From Alphaproteobacteria bacterium (lineage in GTDB: Bacteria; Pseudomonadota; Alphaproteobacteria; UBA8366), in contig JAJFJD010000057.1 in assembly GCA_021774335.1 (NCBI GenBank), forward strand, positions 55,957-119,956: a stretch of 64,000 nt of DNA, in the 5' to 3' direction. The first letter of the stretch is position 1. Every line of letters starts with the position of its first letter. Of this stretch, positions 25,937 through 33,664 are shown piece by piece. The notes below the pieces were generated by a model that saw only the letters and a program-made list of their open reading frames with translations, was not told where the DNA came from and ran no database searches. Made by a program: the position numbers and the translations under genes.

Positions 25937-27256
25937 ATGAAAGCACTAGCACTCGTTATTCTCTATCTCGGTGTGACCCTTTCGCCGCTCGCGCTGGCTT
26001 GGTTAGGTGCCCGTCCGGCTCGCTCTTTGTGGGACGAGTTGGCTTCGGGTGCGGGCTTACTCGCGTATGCGATCATCTTGGTTGAGTTTGTGCTCTCAGG
26101 ACGGTTTCGCAGCATATCGGCGCGCATTGGCATGGACGTGACGATGCGTTTCCATCAGCTTCTAGGCCGGACAGCGCTCGTATTAGCGCTTGTCCATCCG
26201 TTTCTTTATCGCACAGCCTTTAACCCGCAACGTCCATGGGACGCCACGCGCCAACTAACGCTGACGTCGGATTTCACAGCTTTGACGACGGGGATCTTGG
26301 CATGGGTACTGCTGCCGGCGTTCGTGTTGCTTTCGATCGGCCGAGACAAGATCCCCTACAAGTACGAGACATGGCGATTGATGCATGGTGTTGGCGCACT
26401 GCTTATTGCCGGACTTGTTCTTCACCATACGCTCAATGCCGGCCGATACAGCGCAGACCCCTTCCTCGCGTCCGTGTGGATTGCGCTCTTCTTCATCGCG
26501 GCACTATCGCTTGTTCATGTCTACATTGTCGCGCCGATCAGGCAAAAACGACGCCCCTGGAAGGTGACCGCCGTACGTCCGATTGCGCTGAAGACCTGGG
26601 AACTTGCGCTCGAACCCGATGGTCATCAGGGTATGGCTTACGAAGCGGGTCAGTTCGTCTGGTTAAATGTCGGCAACAGTGCGTTTTCTCTCCATGAAAA
26701 CCCGTTCTCGATCAGTTCGGCGCCTGCTTCCGGATCCGGACTGCAAACTGTCATCAAGGAACTCGGTGACTTCACGCGAACCTTGAACAAAATCGAAAGC
26801 GGCACCAGAGCCTATGTTGACGGACCCCACGGCAACCTTGTGGTGTCCGGACGTGTCGAGCCGGGCATCGCACTGATTGCCGGTGGTATTGGCGTCGCGC
26901 CGCTGCTGAGCATTCTGCGTCAACTGCGACACGAACACGACAAGCGCCCGACAATGCTGGTGTACGGCAACCGTGTTGAGGAGCAGATCATTTACCGCGA
27001 AGAAATCGAGACACTCGCCCGCGAACACGGCACCAAGGTCGTACATGTTCTTTCTGAGTCGCCAGAAGGCTGGTCAGGACGTACCGGATTGGTTGATGCG
27101 GATTTAATCCGAGGTGTTTTTGACTTCCCGGAGATGGATCAGTGGCTGTGCGTCCTCTGCGGGCCACCCGCCATGATGGCGGATGCCGAAGACACGTTGA
27201 TCGAGTTGGGCGTACCTGCCCACCAAATCCTATCCGAGAGGTTTACCTATGACTGA
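25937..27256 (+). CDS. Ferric-reductase-like membrane flavoprotein
   Basis: Transmembrane electron-transfer protein of 439 residues. About six membrane helices fill residues 1-210. Histidine pairs suited to binding heme across the membrane occur in RFHQLLG and ALVHPF (near 70-90) and in RLMHGVGA and LVLHHTL (near 150-165). The C-terminal half is a ferredoxin-reductase module: an FAD segment HENPFSISSAP near 253-263, a nucleotide-binding GGIGVAPLLSILRQL near 315-329 and CVLCGPPAMMADAE near 405-418. It probably moves electrons from NAD(P)H to a periplasmic acceptor; the acceptor is unknown. The next gene overlaps its end by 8 bp. Confidence 0.85.
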   Translation: MKALALVILYLGVTLSPLALAWLGARPARSLWDELASGAGLLAYAIILVEFVLSGRFRSISARIGMDVTMRFHQLLGRTALVLALVHPFLYRTAFNPQRPWDATRQLTLTSDFTALTTGILAWVLLPAFVLLSIGRDKIPYKYETWRLMHGVGALLIAGLVLHHTLNAGRYSADPFLASVWIALFFIAALSLVHVYIVAPIRQKRRPWKVTAVRPIALKTWELALEPDGHQGMAYEAGQFVWLNVGNSAFSLHENPFSISSAPASGSGLQTVIKELGDFTRTLNKIESGTRAYVDGPHGNLVVSGRVEPGIALIAGGIGVAPLLSILRQLRHEHDKRPTMLVYGNRVEEQIIYREEIETLAREHGTKVVHVLSESPEGWSGRTGLVDADLIRGVFDFPEMDQWLCVLCGPPAMMADAEDTLIELGVPAHQILSERFTYD

Positions 27257-27356
27257 ACCCCTCGCAAAACTCCCAAGCAGACGCCGGGTGTTGTTCTTGT
27301 TCTGGTTGCTCAACGCCGTGATCGTCTTTGCACTTCTGATATTCGCGCTTCGCTGA
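27249..27356 (+). CDS. 35-aa single-span membrane microprotein
   Basis: Short ORF starting MTEPLAKLPSRRR, followed by one hydrophobic helix (about residues 14-34) and ending in Arg, so positive-inside with the N-terminus cytoplasmic. GAGAGG lies 7 bp before ATG. It overlaps the end of the flavoprotein gene by 8 bp, and its stop is TGATG-fused to the next ORF. Its position before an NSS transporter recalls the small membrane subunits that accompany such transporters (e.g. MetS with MetP), but no homology is claimed. Confidence 0.62.
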   Translation: MTEPLAKLPSRRRVLFLFWLLNAVIVFALLIFALR

Positions 27357-27433
27357 TGAAGTCCACGCATGGCGAGCAGGTTGATACCCCGACCGCCAGC
27401 GACCCAGCTTATTTGTCGGAGGAGTCTTTCTGA
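27356..27433 (+). CDS. 25-aa hydrophilic ORF, translationally coupled
   Basis: The ORF begins at the TGATG of the microprotein and ends at the TGATG that starts the transporter. The product MKSTHGEQVDTPTASDPAYL plus five residues is polar and acidic. It has no ribosome binding site of its own. It could be a leader that keeps ribosomes moving into the transporter gene, or simply a filled gap. The exact double TGATG junction favours real translation. Confidence 0.4.
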   Translation: MKSTHGEQVDTPTASDPAYLSEESF

Positions 27434-28770
27434 TGAGTAGCCGCGAGCAATGGTCATCGCGACAGGGTTTTATTCTCGCCACGATCGGCGCGGCCGTCGG
27501 CCTTGGCAATATCTGGCGCTTTTCATATGTGGCCGGCGAAAACGGCGGCGCCGCGTTCTTATTTCTGTACCTTCTTTGCGTCCTCTTAGTTGGATTGCCC
27601 ATCGTCATTGCGGAACTCGCTCTGGGTCGACGCGCTCAAGGCGATGCGGTTGCTGCATTTGAAGAGGCGGGTGATGGCTCTGTTTGGCGCTATGCGGGTT
27701 GGATCGGCGTTTTCGGTGCCATCGCAATCCTAAGCTACTACGCCGTGATCGCAGGATGGGCACTCAAGTACTTCGTCGGCGCCGCAACCGGAGCGCTCTG
27801 GACGACCGCAGCGGAAGGATACGGTTCGTATTTCAAGACCTTCATAGCCAATACAGGTGAGCCGATCGCCTGGCATGCCGCGATGCTCGCCGCGGCGGTC
27901 TACGTTGTTGCGGGCGGGGTGCGGAAAGGTATCGAGGTTGTAAACCGGTGGCTCATGCCCATCCTGGCCATGATCATCATCGCTTTGGCGCTATTTGCAC
28001 TCTCGCTTCCCGGTTCGGGAGCCGGTGTACGGTTTCTCTTCTCACCCGATTGGTCGGTTCTGGCCAAACCCGAAGTCTACGTTGCCGCCCTCGGACAAGC
28101 GTTTTTCTCATTGGGCGTTGGCATGGCCGTTTTTTTGACTTATGGCAGCTATATGCCGCGTAACTTCCGCCTGCCAACATCCGCGGTTGCCATTGCGGTC
28201 GGAGACGCGCTGTTCGCCATCGTCGCTGGTGTGGCCATTTTCCCTGCCGTATTTGCATTGGGCATTGACCCGACCGCGGGGCCCGAGCTTGCATTTATTA
28301 CATTGCCGCAGGTTTTCCTGCAGATGCCCGGGGGCGCGCTGGCCGGAGCCGTATTCTTCTTTTTACTCTCCGCGGCGGCTCTTACGTCAATGGTCTCGCT
28401 GCTGGAGGTGCCCGTCGCCATGGCAGTGCGCCGTCTGAAGTGCCAGAGATGGAAAGCGACAGGACTCATAGGAGCCATCATTCTTGTTCTCGGCATCCCC
28501 TCCGCCTTGAGCTTCGGTGTTCTCGCGCACATCAAGATCGGTCGTCATGGTATTCTTGATGCGATCGACGCGGGCGTCTCCAATTTTCTGCTGCCGATCA
28601 CCGCCATTCTCATAGCACTTTATGTAGGTTGGCGGCTTGATAAGGCGATCGCGTTAAGCGAATCAGAACTGGGGGAAGGCAAGCTTGGCGTCTGTTGGCA
28701 TTGGCTTTTGCGCGCTTTAGTGCCGATGGCCATCGTCGCGATTCTCTTACAGTCAGCGAGCGTTCTTTAG
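27433..28770 (+). CDS. Sodium-dependent transporter, NSS (SLC6) family
   Basis: Sodium-coupled symporter for amino acids or amines, 445 residues with 11-12 membrane helices. The hallmark helix 1 ATIGAAVGLGNIWRFSYVAGENGGAAF is at about residues 13-39, with the unwound G-L-G-N ion/substrate site, and GLPIVIAELALGRRA follows near 57-71. Start at ATG 27433 after GGAGGAG. It is the last gene of a coupled string: flavoprotein, 35-aa protein, 25-aa ORF, transporter. Substrate unknown. Confidence 0.92.
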   Translation: MSSREQWSSRQGFILATIGAAVGLGNIWRFSYVAGENGGAAFLFLYLLCVLLVGLPIVIAELALGRRAQGDAVAAFEEAGDGSVWRYAGWIGVFGAIAILSYYAVIAGWALKYFVGAATGALWTTAAEGYGSYFKTFIANTGEPIAWHAAMLAAAVYVVAGGVRKGIEVVNRWLMPILAMIIIALALFALSLPGSGAGVRFLFSPDWSVLAKPEVYVAALGQAFFSLGVGMAVFLTYGSYMPRNFRLPTSAVAIAVGDALFAIVAGVAIFPAVFALGIDPTAGPELAFITLPQVFLQMPGGALAGAVFFFLLSAAALTSMVSLLEVPVAMAVRRLKCQRWKATGLIGAIILVLGIPSALSFGVLAHIKIGRHGILDAIDAGVSNFLLPITAILIALYVGWRLDKAIALSESELGEGKLGVCWHWLLRALVPMAIVAILLQSASVL

Positions 28771-28822
28771 CCGTTCGAAGTGAGCTGTCACCAAGCCATC
28801 GGTGCCTGAACCGCACTCGGCC

Positions 28823-28857
28823 CTGACGTGGGTCAATCGCGTTATGACGTGAATCAA
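28823..28857. promoter_or_regulatory. Tandem FNR/FixK-like boxes upstream of the universal stress gene
   Basis: CTGACGTGGGTCAA (28823-28836) and ATGACGTGAATCAA (28844-28857) each fit TTGAC/T-N4-A/GTCAA with one mismatch per box. The centres are exactly 21 bp (two helical turns) apart, 60-95 bp before the ATG. Confidence 0.5.
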
Positions 28858-28916
28858 TGCCGCCATTGGCGCTGGGCCGTACAAACAAGGGACACCCCAT
28901 AAAATTGGAGGGCCCG

Positions 28917-29372
28917 ATGCCACCACGGAACATCCTTGTTGCAGTCGATGGATCGGAAGCGTCGCTCGATGCCGTCGCCTATGCGGACGACCTAGCGGAC
29001 AAATGCGGGGCCAGTCTGACACTCCTCTATGCGGCGCGGCCGCACAGCACCCTGGCGTCCCGCGAATCGCTTCGGGATTTGGAGCGCGTTGAACATATCG
29101 AAATTCATGCGGACGACATGTTTCAGGCCGAAGCGGAATCGGTCTTGGCGCAAGCGGCGGCAAAAGTCAGTTGCCTGTCGAAATCCCGCGTGGAGCGTGT
29201 GCCCCGGGTCGGCGATGCCACCGAAAACATTGTCGGCTACGCGAAGGATCACGGAGCGGATTTGATCGTCATGGGCAGCCGCGGGCTCGGCAATCTCAGC
29301 GGATTGTTGCTCGGCAGCGTGTCGCACAAGGTGATGCAGATCGCGCATTGCCCGTGCCTCGTGGTGCGGTAA
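28917..29372 (+). CDS. Universal stress protein UspA family
   Basis: A 151-residue single UspA domain. N-terminal RNILVAVDGSEASLDAVAYA, and the ATP-binding motif GADLIVMGSRGLGNLSGLLLGSVSHKVMQIAHCPCLVV at the C-terminus (G-2x-G-9x-G-S/T pattern). GGAGGG lies 6 bp before ATG 28917. USPs of this kind support survival under starvation or low oxygen. Two FNR/FixK-like boxes upstream suggest control by oxygen or redox state. Confidence 0.92.
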   Translation: MPPRNILVAVDGSEASLDAVAYADDLADKCGASLTLLYAARPHSTLASRESLRDLERVEHIEIHADDMFQAEAESVLAQAAAKVSCLSKSRVERVPRVGDATENIVGYAKDHGADLIVMGSRGLGNLSGLLLGSVSHKVMQIAHCPCLVVR

Positions 29373-29483
29373 CGGCGCTATTCCATCGGTTTGCGGCAGC
29401 GGCACAAACGGGTAACATCGCGCGACTTCGACTAGGGGCTTGTCCCTGTCGGTGCGGCCCTTGCCTGATGTGAATGCCAATTG

Positions 29484-30494
29484 ATGTTCGATGCGCTGCT
29501 TTATCGGTCCAGGAATAACGGTCCGGCGTCGCCTGGGCCGTGGACGGTCATTTGGCAATGCCGCACGCGCGAGGTCGTTGGCGACCGGGGCACGTCGGAG
29601 GAAGACTATCTTCGATGGCTGTTGGCGTCGGTCGATACCGAAGACGTGGTCGATACCGATTCAGAAGGCCAAGCCTTATTCTCACATATCTGCGACAAAG
29701 CCATCATCATCTATGGCAGATCGAATAAAAATGAAAAAGAGTTCTATAAATATTTAAAGAAGTTTAATAACAAGCTCTGTGTCATTGTGCATCTTTCAGA
29801 TGAATTCTGCACGAACCCCATTAAATCCTACAAACATGCTTCGTTCGTCTTACGAAACTACCATCGAACGGGCATGCCAGCACATGTTCATTCCTTTCCG
29901 CTTGGCTGCACGCGGGGCAAGGTCGTCCCCTCGGATTTGCGGATCACGCCCCCGAATGAACGGCAATATATCTGGAGTTTTGCCGGTCATGTCGGGCCCA
30001 GCAAGCCGCATCGTACCGAGCCGCTGGAGGCGTTCGGCTCGTTGGAACCCCATTTCCGGCACGATACCGACAGTTTCAACCACAGCATTCGCGATGCGCT
30101 GGGCCCGCGCGAGTATTGCGATATCCTGAACGATTCTGTCTTCGTGCTTTGCCCGCGCGGCAACAAGAGCCTGGATTGCTTCCGCAATACCGAAGCGGCG
30201 ATGTACGGTGCGATTCCCGTGGTTGTCGGCTCTCGGCAGGAGCTGGACCGCACCTTTATCGAACCCTTCGACGCACCCTTCCTCTACGCCGGATCATGGG
30301 CGGATGCCCGGCGCCGGGTCGAGGCGATGATGAACGATTCGGAAGCACTTATTGCCATGCAAAAGCGGCTTCTCGATTGGTGGGCCCAATGGCCCTCGCT
30401 GGTTGCCGGTCACCTCGATCGGCTGGGCCAGGGCGGAAGGGCGGTGCACGTTCCGGCGAACACAGCCGGCGACCGCGCGGTTCGGCCGAGTTGA
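29484..30494 (+). CDS. Exostosin-like glycosyltransferase
   Basis: A 336-residue protein. The C-terminal half carries WSFAGHVGPSKPHR near 165-178 and the nucleotide-sugar region SVFVLCPRGNKSLDCFRNTEAAMYGAIPVVVG near 216-247, the pattern of exostosin/GT47-type transferases. It probably adds a sugar to a surface polymer. The middle third has more Lys/Asn/Ile codons than neighbouring genes. ATG 29484 was chosen over the adjacent TTG. No other polysaccharide genes flank it. Confidence 0.68.
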   Translation: MFDALLYRSRNNGPASPGPWTVIWQCRTREVVGDRGTSEEDYLRWLLASVDTEDVVDTDSEGQALFSHICDKAIIIYGRSNKNEKEFYKYLKKFNNKLCVIVHLSDEFCTNPIKSYKHASFVLRNYHRTGMPAHVHSFPLGCTRGKVVPSDLRITPPNERQYIWSFAGHVGPSKPHRTEPLEAFGSLEPHFRHDTDSFNHSIRDALGPREYCDILNDSVFVLCPRGNKSLDCFRNTEAAMYGAIPVVVGSRQELDRTFIEPFDAPFLYAGSWADARRRVEAMMNDSEALIAMQKRLLDWWAQWPSLVAGHLDRLGQGGRAVHVPANTAGDRAVRPS

Positions 30495-30694
30495 GCGCAT
30501 GTCAGGCCTAACGCGTCGATCTCTCGCGGCGCGCAAGTTTGAGTGGATTGCGCCGACGCCGTCATCACCATGGTTTCGTCATAATTCCAACCTTAATTGG
30601 CCCCAACCGGGCAGGAGTATGGGATGTTCGTTCGGCATATGCGGCGAACCATAGATAGATCAATTGTTAACAGTACGCCTCTATAAGTTATGAT

Positions 30695-30708
30695 CGATTG
30701 ATCAATCG
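30695..30708. promoter_or_regulatory. 14-bp palindrome before the GNAT-like gene
   Basis: CGATTGATCAATCG is fully self-complementary and lies 20 bp before ATG 30728, just after a TATAAG element. Operator-like; the regulator is unknown. The rest of the 30495-30727 gap shows nothing else. Confidence 0.45.
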
Positions 30709-30727
30709 TGTTCGTGAGGATTTGACG

Positions 30728-31492
30728 ATGCACCTTACTCGGCGGGATTGCGCCGACATCCAGGCGCATATCGATTTAGCTTGTGATCGTTTCGACCAGC
30801 ACGGCCTGACGCTGCGGGCGAGCGACGATATGCAGGCATTCGTCGATTACATCTCGGGCGAGGAGCATTCGTTCGGTGCCTCCGCCAGCCACGACCCCGC
30901 GCATTCGCATCTCACACCCGGTACGAGTTTCTGGGTTTATCTCGAAGAGAAGAACACCGGCGTAAAGATCGGAAGCTGCGCGCAAAAATTGATCGTCACG
31001 AAGAATTTCGCCGAAGATCTTTTGTCGCACACGCTATACGAAAGCAAAGTGCCGACGCTTCACCACCGCATGCTGGAGTTTCACAACGGTCTGTCGGAGA
31101 AAGACCTCCGTTTTGCCGGGAACATCGTGTATGGCAGCGGCCTATACATCCATCCCGACTATCGGGGAAAGGGCCTGCTGATTCTGAGCCGCATCTCACG
31201 CACGATCGCGCTGCGGTTTTTTAAAGCGGATCATTTCGTCGGAATACAGCGCCTGACGAGCAAGAGCCGCCGCATGATTTTGGAGCGCCAGCGTTTTGCG
31301 CATGTCCGCGCATTCGCCAAGGGCATGCCAGGGAAATGGGACGGCGACTTTCAGCTTGCCTGGTCTAGTCGGACGGAGTGGCTTGCAGCGATCCGGCAGG
31401 AACTTCTAGATGCCGAGACACGCAGGCAAGCGTCGTCACGGCGCCGCGACGATCACAGAGCGGCAGGAACAGCCTTAGATAATCGCGTTTGA
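30728..31492 (+). CDS. GNAT-like acetyltransferase, hypothetical
   Basis: A 254-residue protein, probably of the GNAT fold. The segment YGSGLYIHPDYRGKGLLILSRIS near residues 134-156 has the acetyl-CoA loop pattern R-G-x-G after two beta strands. Substrate unknown. GAGGA precedes ATG 30728. Oddly, its last 128 bp overlap the 3' end of a convergent PAS-like gene, so the two reading frames are coded on opposite strands there. Confidence 0.6.
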   Translation: MHLTRRDCADIQAHIDLACDRFDQHGLTLRASDDMQAFVDYISGEEHSFGASASHDPAHSHLTPGTSFWVYLEEKNTGVKIGSCAQKLIVTKNFAEDLLSHTLYESKVPTLHHRMLEFHNGLSEKDLRFAGNIVYGSGLYIHPDYRGKGLLILSRISRTIALRFFKADHFVGIQRLTSKSRRMILERQRFAHVRAFAKGMPGKWDGDFQLAWSSRTEWLAAIRQELLDAETRRQASSRRRDDHRAAGTALDNRV

Positions 31493-31919
31493 AACCCGCG
31501 AAATCATGCGTGATGCGATAGCCGTCCGGCTCGCCGGTGGTCTTGCAATGCAAGTACTCGAATGCCAGGTCGCGTCGGAACTCTGCAATTGGATGCTCCG
31601 ATACGCGGGTACCGTCCAAACCCGGGACGTAAAGAACCTTGAAACTTGAAAACCTGTAATCCTGCGGGTCCTCGGGCTGGACATCGACCATGTATGTCGA
31701 GACGGCATTGTTGGGTTTCAGGCGAAAATCTTCCAAGCGCACGTAGCCATCCCGCCGGCTTTGGTTCCAGGTCTCGTACTCCTGCAGCATCGGTGTCGAG
31801 GAACCGGTCAGCCGCCGGATGGTCTTTTCGGTATGCAATAACCCATCCACGCCCAGACGGATGCGCATCTGGGAATCGCCATTTCCATAGGTCGCATTGT
31901 AGGTGACCGTATCAAACAT
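31365..31919 (-). CDS. PAS-like domain protein (PAS_5-like)
   Basis: A 184-residue cytoplasmic protein. The region from MLQEYETWNQSRRDGYVRLEDF to YLRLFLPLCDRRGAVTTL (about residues 45-165) follows the spacing of alphaproteobacterial single-domain PAS_5 proteins: conserved RF-S, a Y-L-x-C-x-x-T-G-x-P segment and Y-x-R-L-x-L-P-L. No output domain; such proteins are probably sensors or adaptors. Similar in outline to the gene at 31966 on the same strand and to the proteins at 57222 and 57948. It overlaps the convergent GNAT-like gene by 128 bp. Confidence 0.55.
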   Translation of the reverse strand: MFDTVTYNATYGNGDSQMRIRLGVDGLLHTEKTIRRLTGSSTPMLQEYETWNQSRRDGYVRLEDFRLKPNNAVSTYMVDVQPEDPQDYRFSSFKVLYVPGLDGTRVSEHPIAEFRRDLAFEYLHCKTTGEPDGYRITHDFAGFKRDYLRLFLPLCDRRGAVTTLACVSRHLEVPAGSLQATPSD

Positions 31920-31965
31920 TATGCGGTGCGATCAGTTCTCTGCGGTGGCGTTATGAATAGGGATA

Positions 31966-32490
31966 TCAGACCGTCGCGAAAGTTTCGTTCATCGTGCCCA
32001 CGCGGCGCATGACCGAATACACATGCTGCGTGCGCCCGTCTTCCTGGATCGTTGGCACCATCAGGCAAAGGCTGGAGGATTCGATACAGTCGTTACCCTG
32101 TTTGGTCCGCAGGTCGATCTGTTGATAAAGCGGTTCGACCAACTGCTTGATGTGGAGCAGGTCGTTGAAAAGCTGGCGCTGAATTACCGGTGATTTCGTA
32201 TCGTTGATCCGGCGCAGCGGCGTGATGGAAATCAAGCTATGGCCGCTGATCGATTTGAAGTCATACGGATTCTTCGGGACGACATTCGCCATCGCGACAT
32301 CGTTGCCGGCCGGGTTGAAATCCCTGGTTAAGGGTGCGGTCCGGTGCGGCCGTATTGCCCGCCGCCACTCTCTGTAGAATTGCCCGATGCGCGTGTCGCT
32401 CTCCCACATCTCAACGAGATGCGTATTGTAGCGCGTGACGCGCACTGACTCTTTGTCCCGGAGTTTGTGAACGAAGACTTCGATCTGCAT
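31966..32490 (-). CDS. Hypothetical protein, possibly PAS-like
   Basis: A 174-residue protein starting MQIEVFVHKLRDKESVRV. ATG 32490 has GGAG about 9 bp upstream and is preferred to the ATG 18 codons earlier. The pattern MWESDTRIGQFYREWRRAIRPHRTAP near 30-55, followed by SISGHSLISITPLRRI and a C-terminal CLMVPTIQEDGRTQHVYSVMRRV, resembles the neighbour at 31365 in layout. The resemblance is weak. The two are likely co-transcribed, with a 46-bp gap. No known function. Confidence 0.5.
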   Translation of the reverse strand: MQIEVFVHKLRDKESVRVTRYNTHLVEMWESDTRIGQFYREWRRAIRPHRTAPLTRDFNPAGNDVAMANVVPKNPYDFKSISGHSLISITPLRRINDTKSPVIQRQLFNDLLHIKQLVEPLYQQIDLRTKQGNDCIESSSLCLMVPTIQEDGRTQHVYSVMRRVGTMNETFATV

Positions 32491-32669
32491 GGGGCCGACT
32501 CCATCAGCTAAACCGGTTTTGGCCCGATTCTCATCCAGTGTCACGGCAAATTTACAGCTTTTGCGAGTGGCGGGTTGATTTTTTGGTTGGCGCCGGTTTG
32601 TTGAATTGTTTGGCGCATTGCATAATCAGCCGCCGGCATTCAGCGCGGTGATTTGCCAAGGAGATGGAA

Positions 32670-33548
32670 ATGCAGTCTCAGTCAGTCGATGCCGTCGAGG
32701 TTTGCCCATTGGATGCCCCGTTGGGCGCTGAGATTCGGGGCGTGGACCTTTCCAAGCCTCTCGACGCTGCCGCGCAAGCCGCGATTGTTCAGGCTTGGCA
32801 TGATAATTTGGGGTTGCTGATCCGGAACCAGACGCTGACCGACACACAGCTCATCGCGTTTTCCAAGATTTTCGGCGAGTTGGAAATGGCGCCGCCGAAC
32901 AAGTCCGGCAGTCATTGGATCGAGGGATATCCCGAGCTCGCCTGCATCTCCAATATCACCAAGGACGGACAGGCGATCGGTAGCCTCGGCAACGGCGAGG
33001 CGATTTGGCACACCGACATGTCCTTTATGGAGGAGCCGCCAACGGCGAGCCTCCTGTATTCGCTGGAAGTGCCGAGCAGCGGCGGCGGCACCCATCTGCT
33101 GAACATGTACAAGGCGTATGAGACGTTGCCCGACGATTTGAAGAAACGCATCGAAGGGCGGGTCGCGGTGCATGATGCGACCTATACCAGCGCGGGCGAG
33201 GTTCGGAAGAAATTCGCCGATTTCGTGGGCACGACCGATCCCGAGAAGGCGCCCGGCGCCCGCCATCCGCTGGTCCGGGTGCATCCGGCGACCGGCCGCA
33301 AGGCGCTCTATCTGGGTCGCCGGTCCGGCGCGTCCAATGTTCTCGGCGAGGCGGACACCGCCTTGTGGGATGCGCTGTGGGCACATTGCACCGAGGGTGA
33401 CTTGGCCTGGGGTCATGATTGGGCCGTCGGCGATCTCTTGATCTGGGATAACCGCTGTCTGATGCACTATCGCGAATCCTTCGACAACGGCGAGCGGCGC
33501 ATGATGCACCGCACCCAGACCAAGGGCGAGGCGCCGATCGCCGCGTAA
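32670..33548 (+). CDS. TauD/TfdA-family Fe(II)/2-oxoglutarate dioxygenase 1
   Basis: Non-heme iron dioxygenase, 292 residues. The start is set by AAGGAG six bases before ATG 32670; the ATG at 32664 touches the ribosome binding site. The fold begins APLGAEIRGVDLSKPLD, the iron ligands are H-x-D in IWHTDMSFMEEPPTASLLY (about 112-130) and the distal His in CLMHYRESFDN (about 270). The 2-oxoglutarate-binding Arg is in RRMMHRTQ. Substrates of the family include taurine, alkyl sulfates and aromatic ethers; none can be inferred here. One of four paralogues in 18 kb. Confidence 0.9.
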   Translation: MQSQSVDAVEVCPLDAPLGAEIRGVDLSKPLDAAAQAAIVQAWHDNLGLLIRNQTLTDTQLIAFSKIFGELEMAPPNKSGSHWIEGYPELACISNITKDGQAIGSLGNGEAIWHTDMSFMEEPPTASLLYSLEVPSSGGGTHLLNMYKAYETLPDDLKKRIEGRVAVHDATYTSAGEVRKKFADFVGTTDPEKAPGARHPLVRVHPATGRKALYLGRRSGASNVLGEADTALWDALWAHCTEGDLAWGHDWAVGDLLIWDNRCLMHYRESFDNGERRMMHRTQTKGEAPIAA

Positions 33549-33664
33549 CCCCATTGTTCGACCTATTGAATTGAATGCTCTTTGGTGTTCCGTCTTAGGG
33601 GAGAGTGGAAGCGGGGTGGCCGCATGCTAGAGTCCCTGCGGTATTTGCCCCGAAGAAATGTCCT

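Noticed and set aside
25675..26085. 136-codon plus-strand frame overlapping the start of the ferric-reductase-like gene
   Set aside because: No ribosome binding site, no recognisable motif, and it runs 149 bp into a clear membrane protein gene in another frame.
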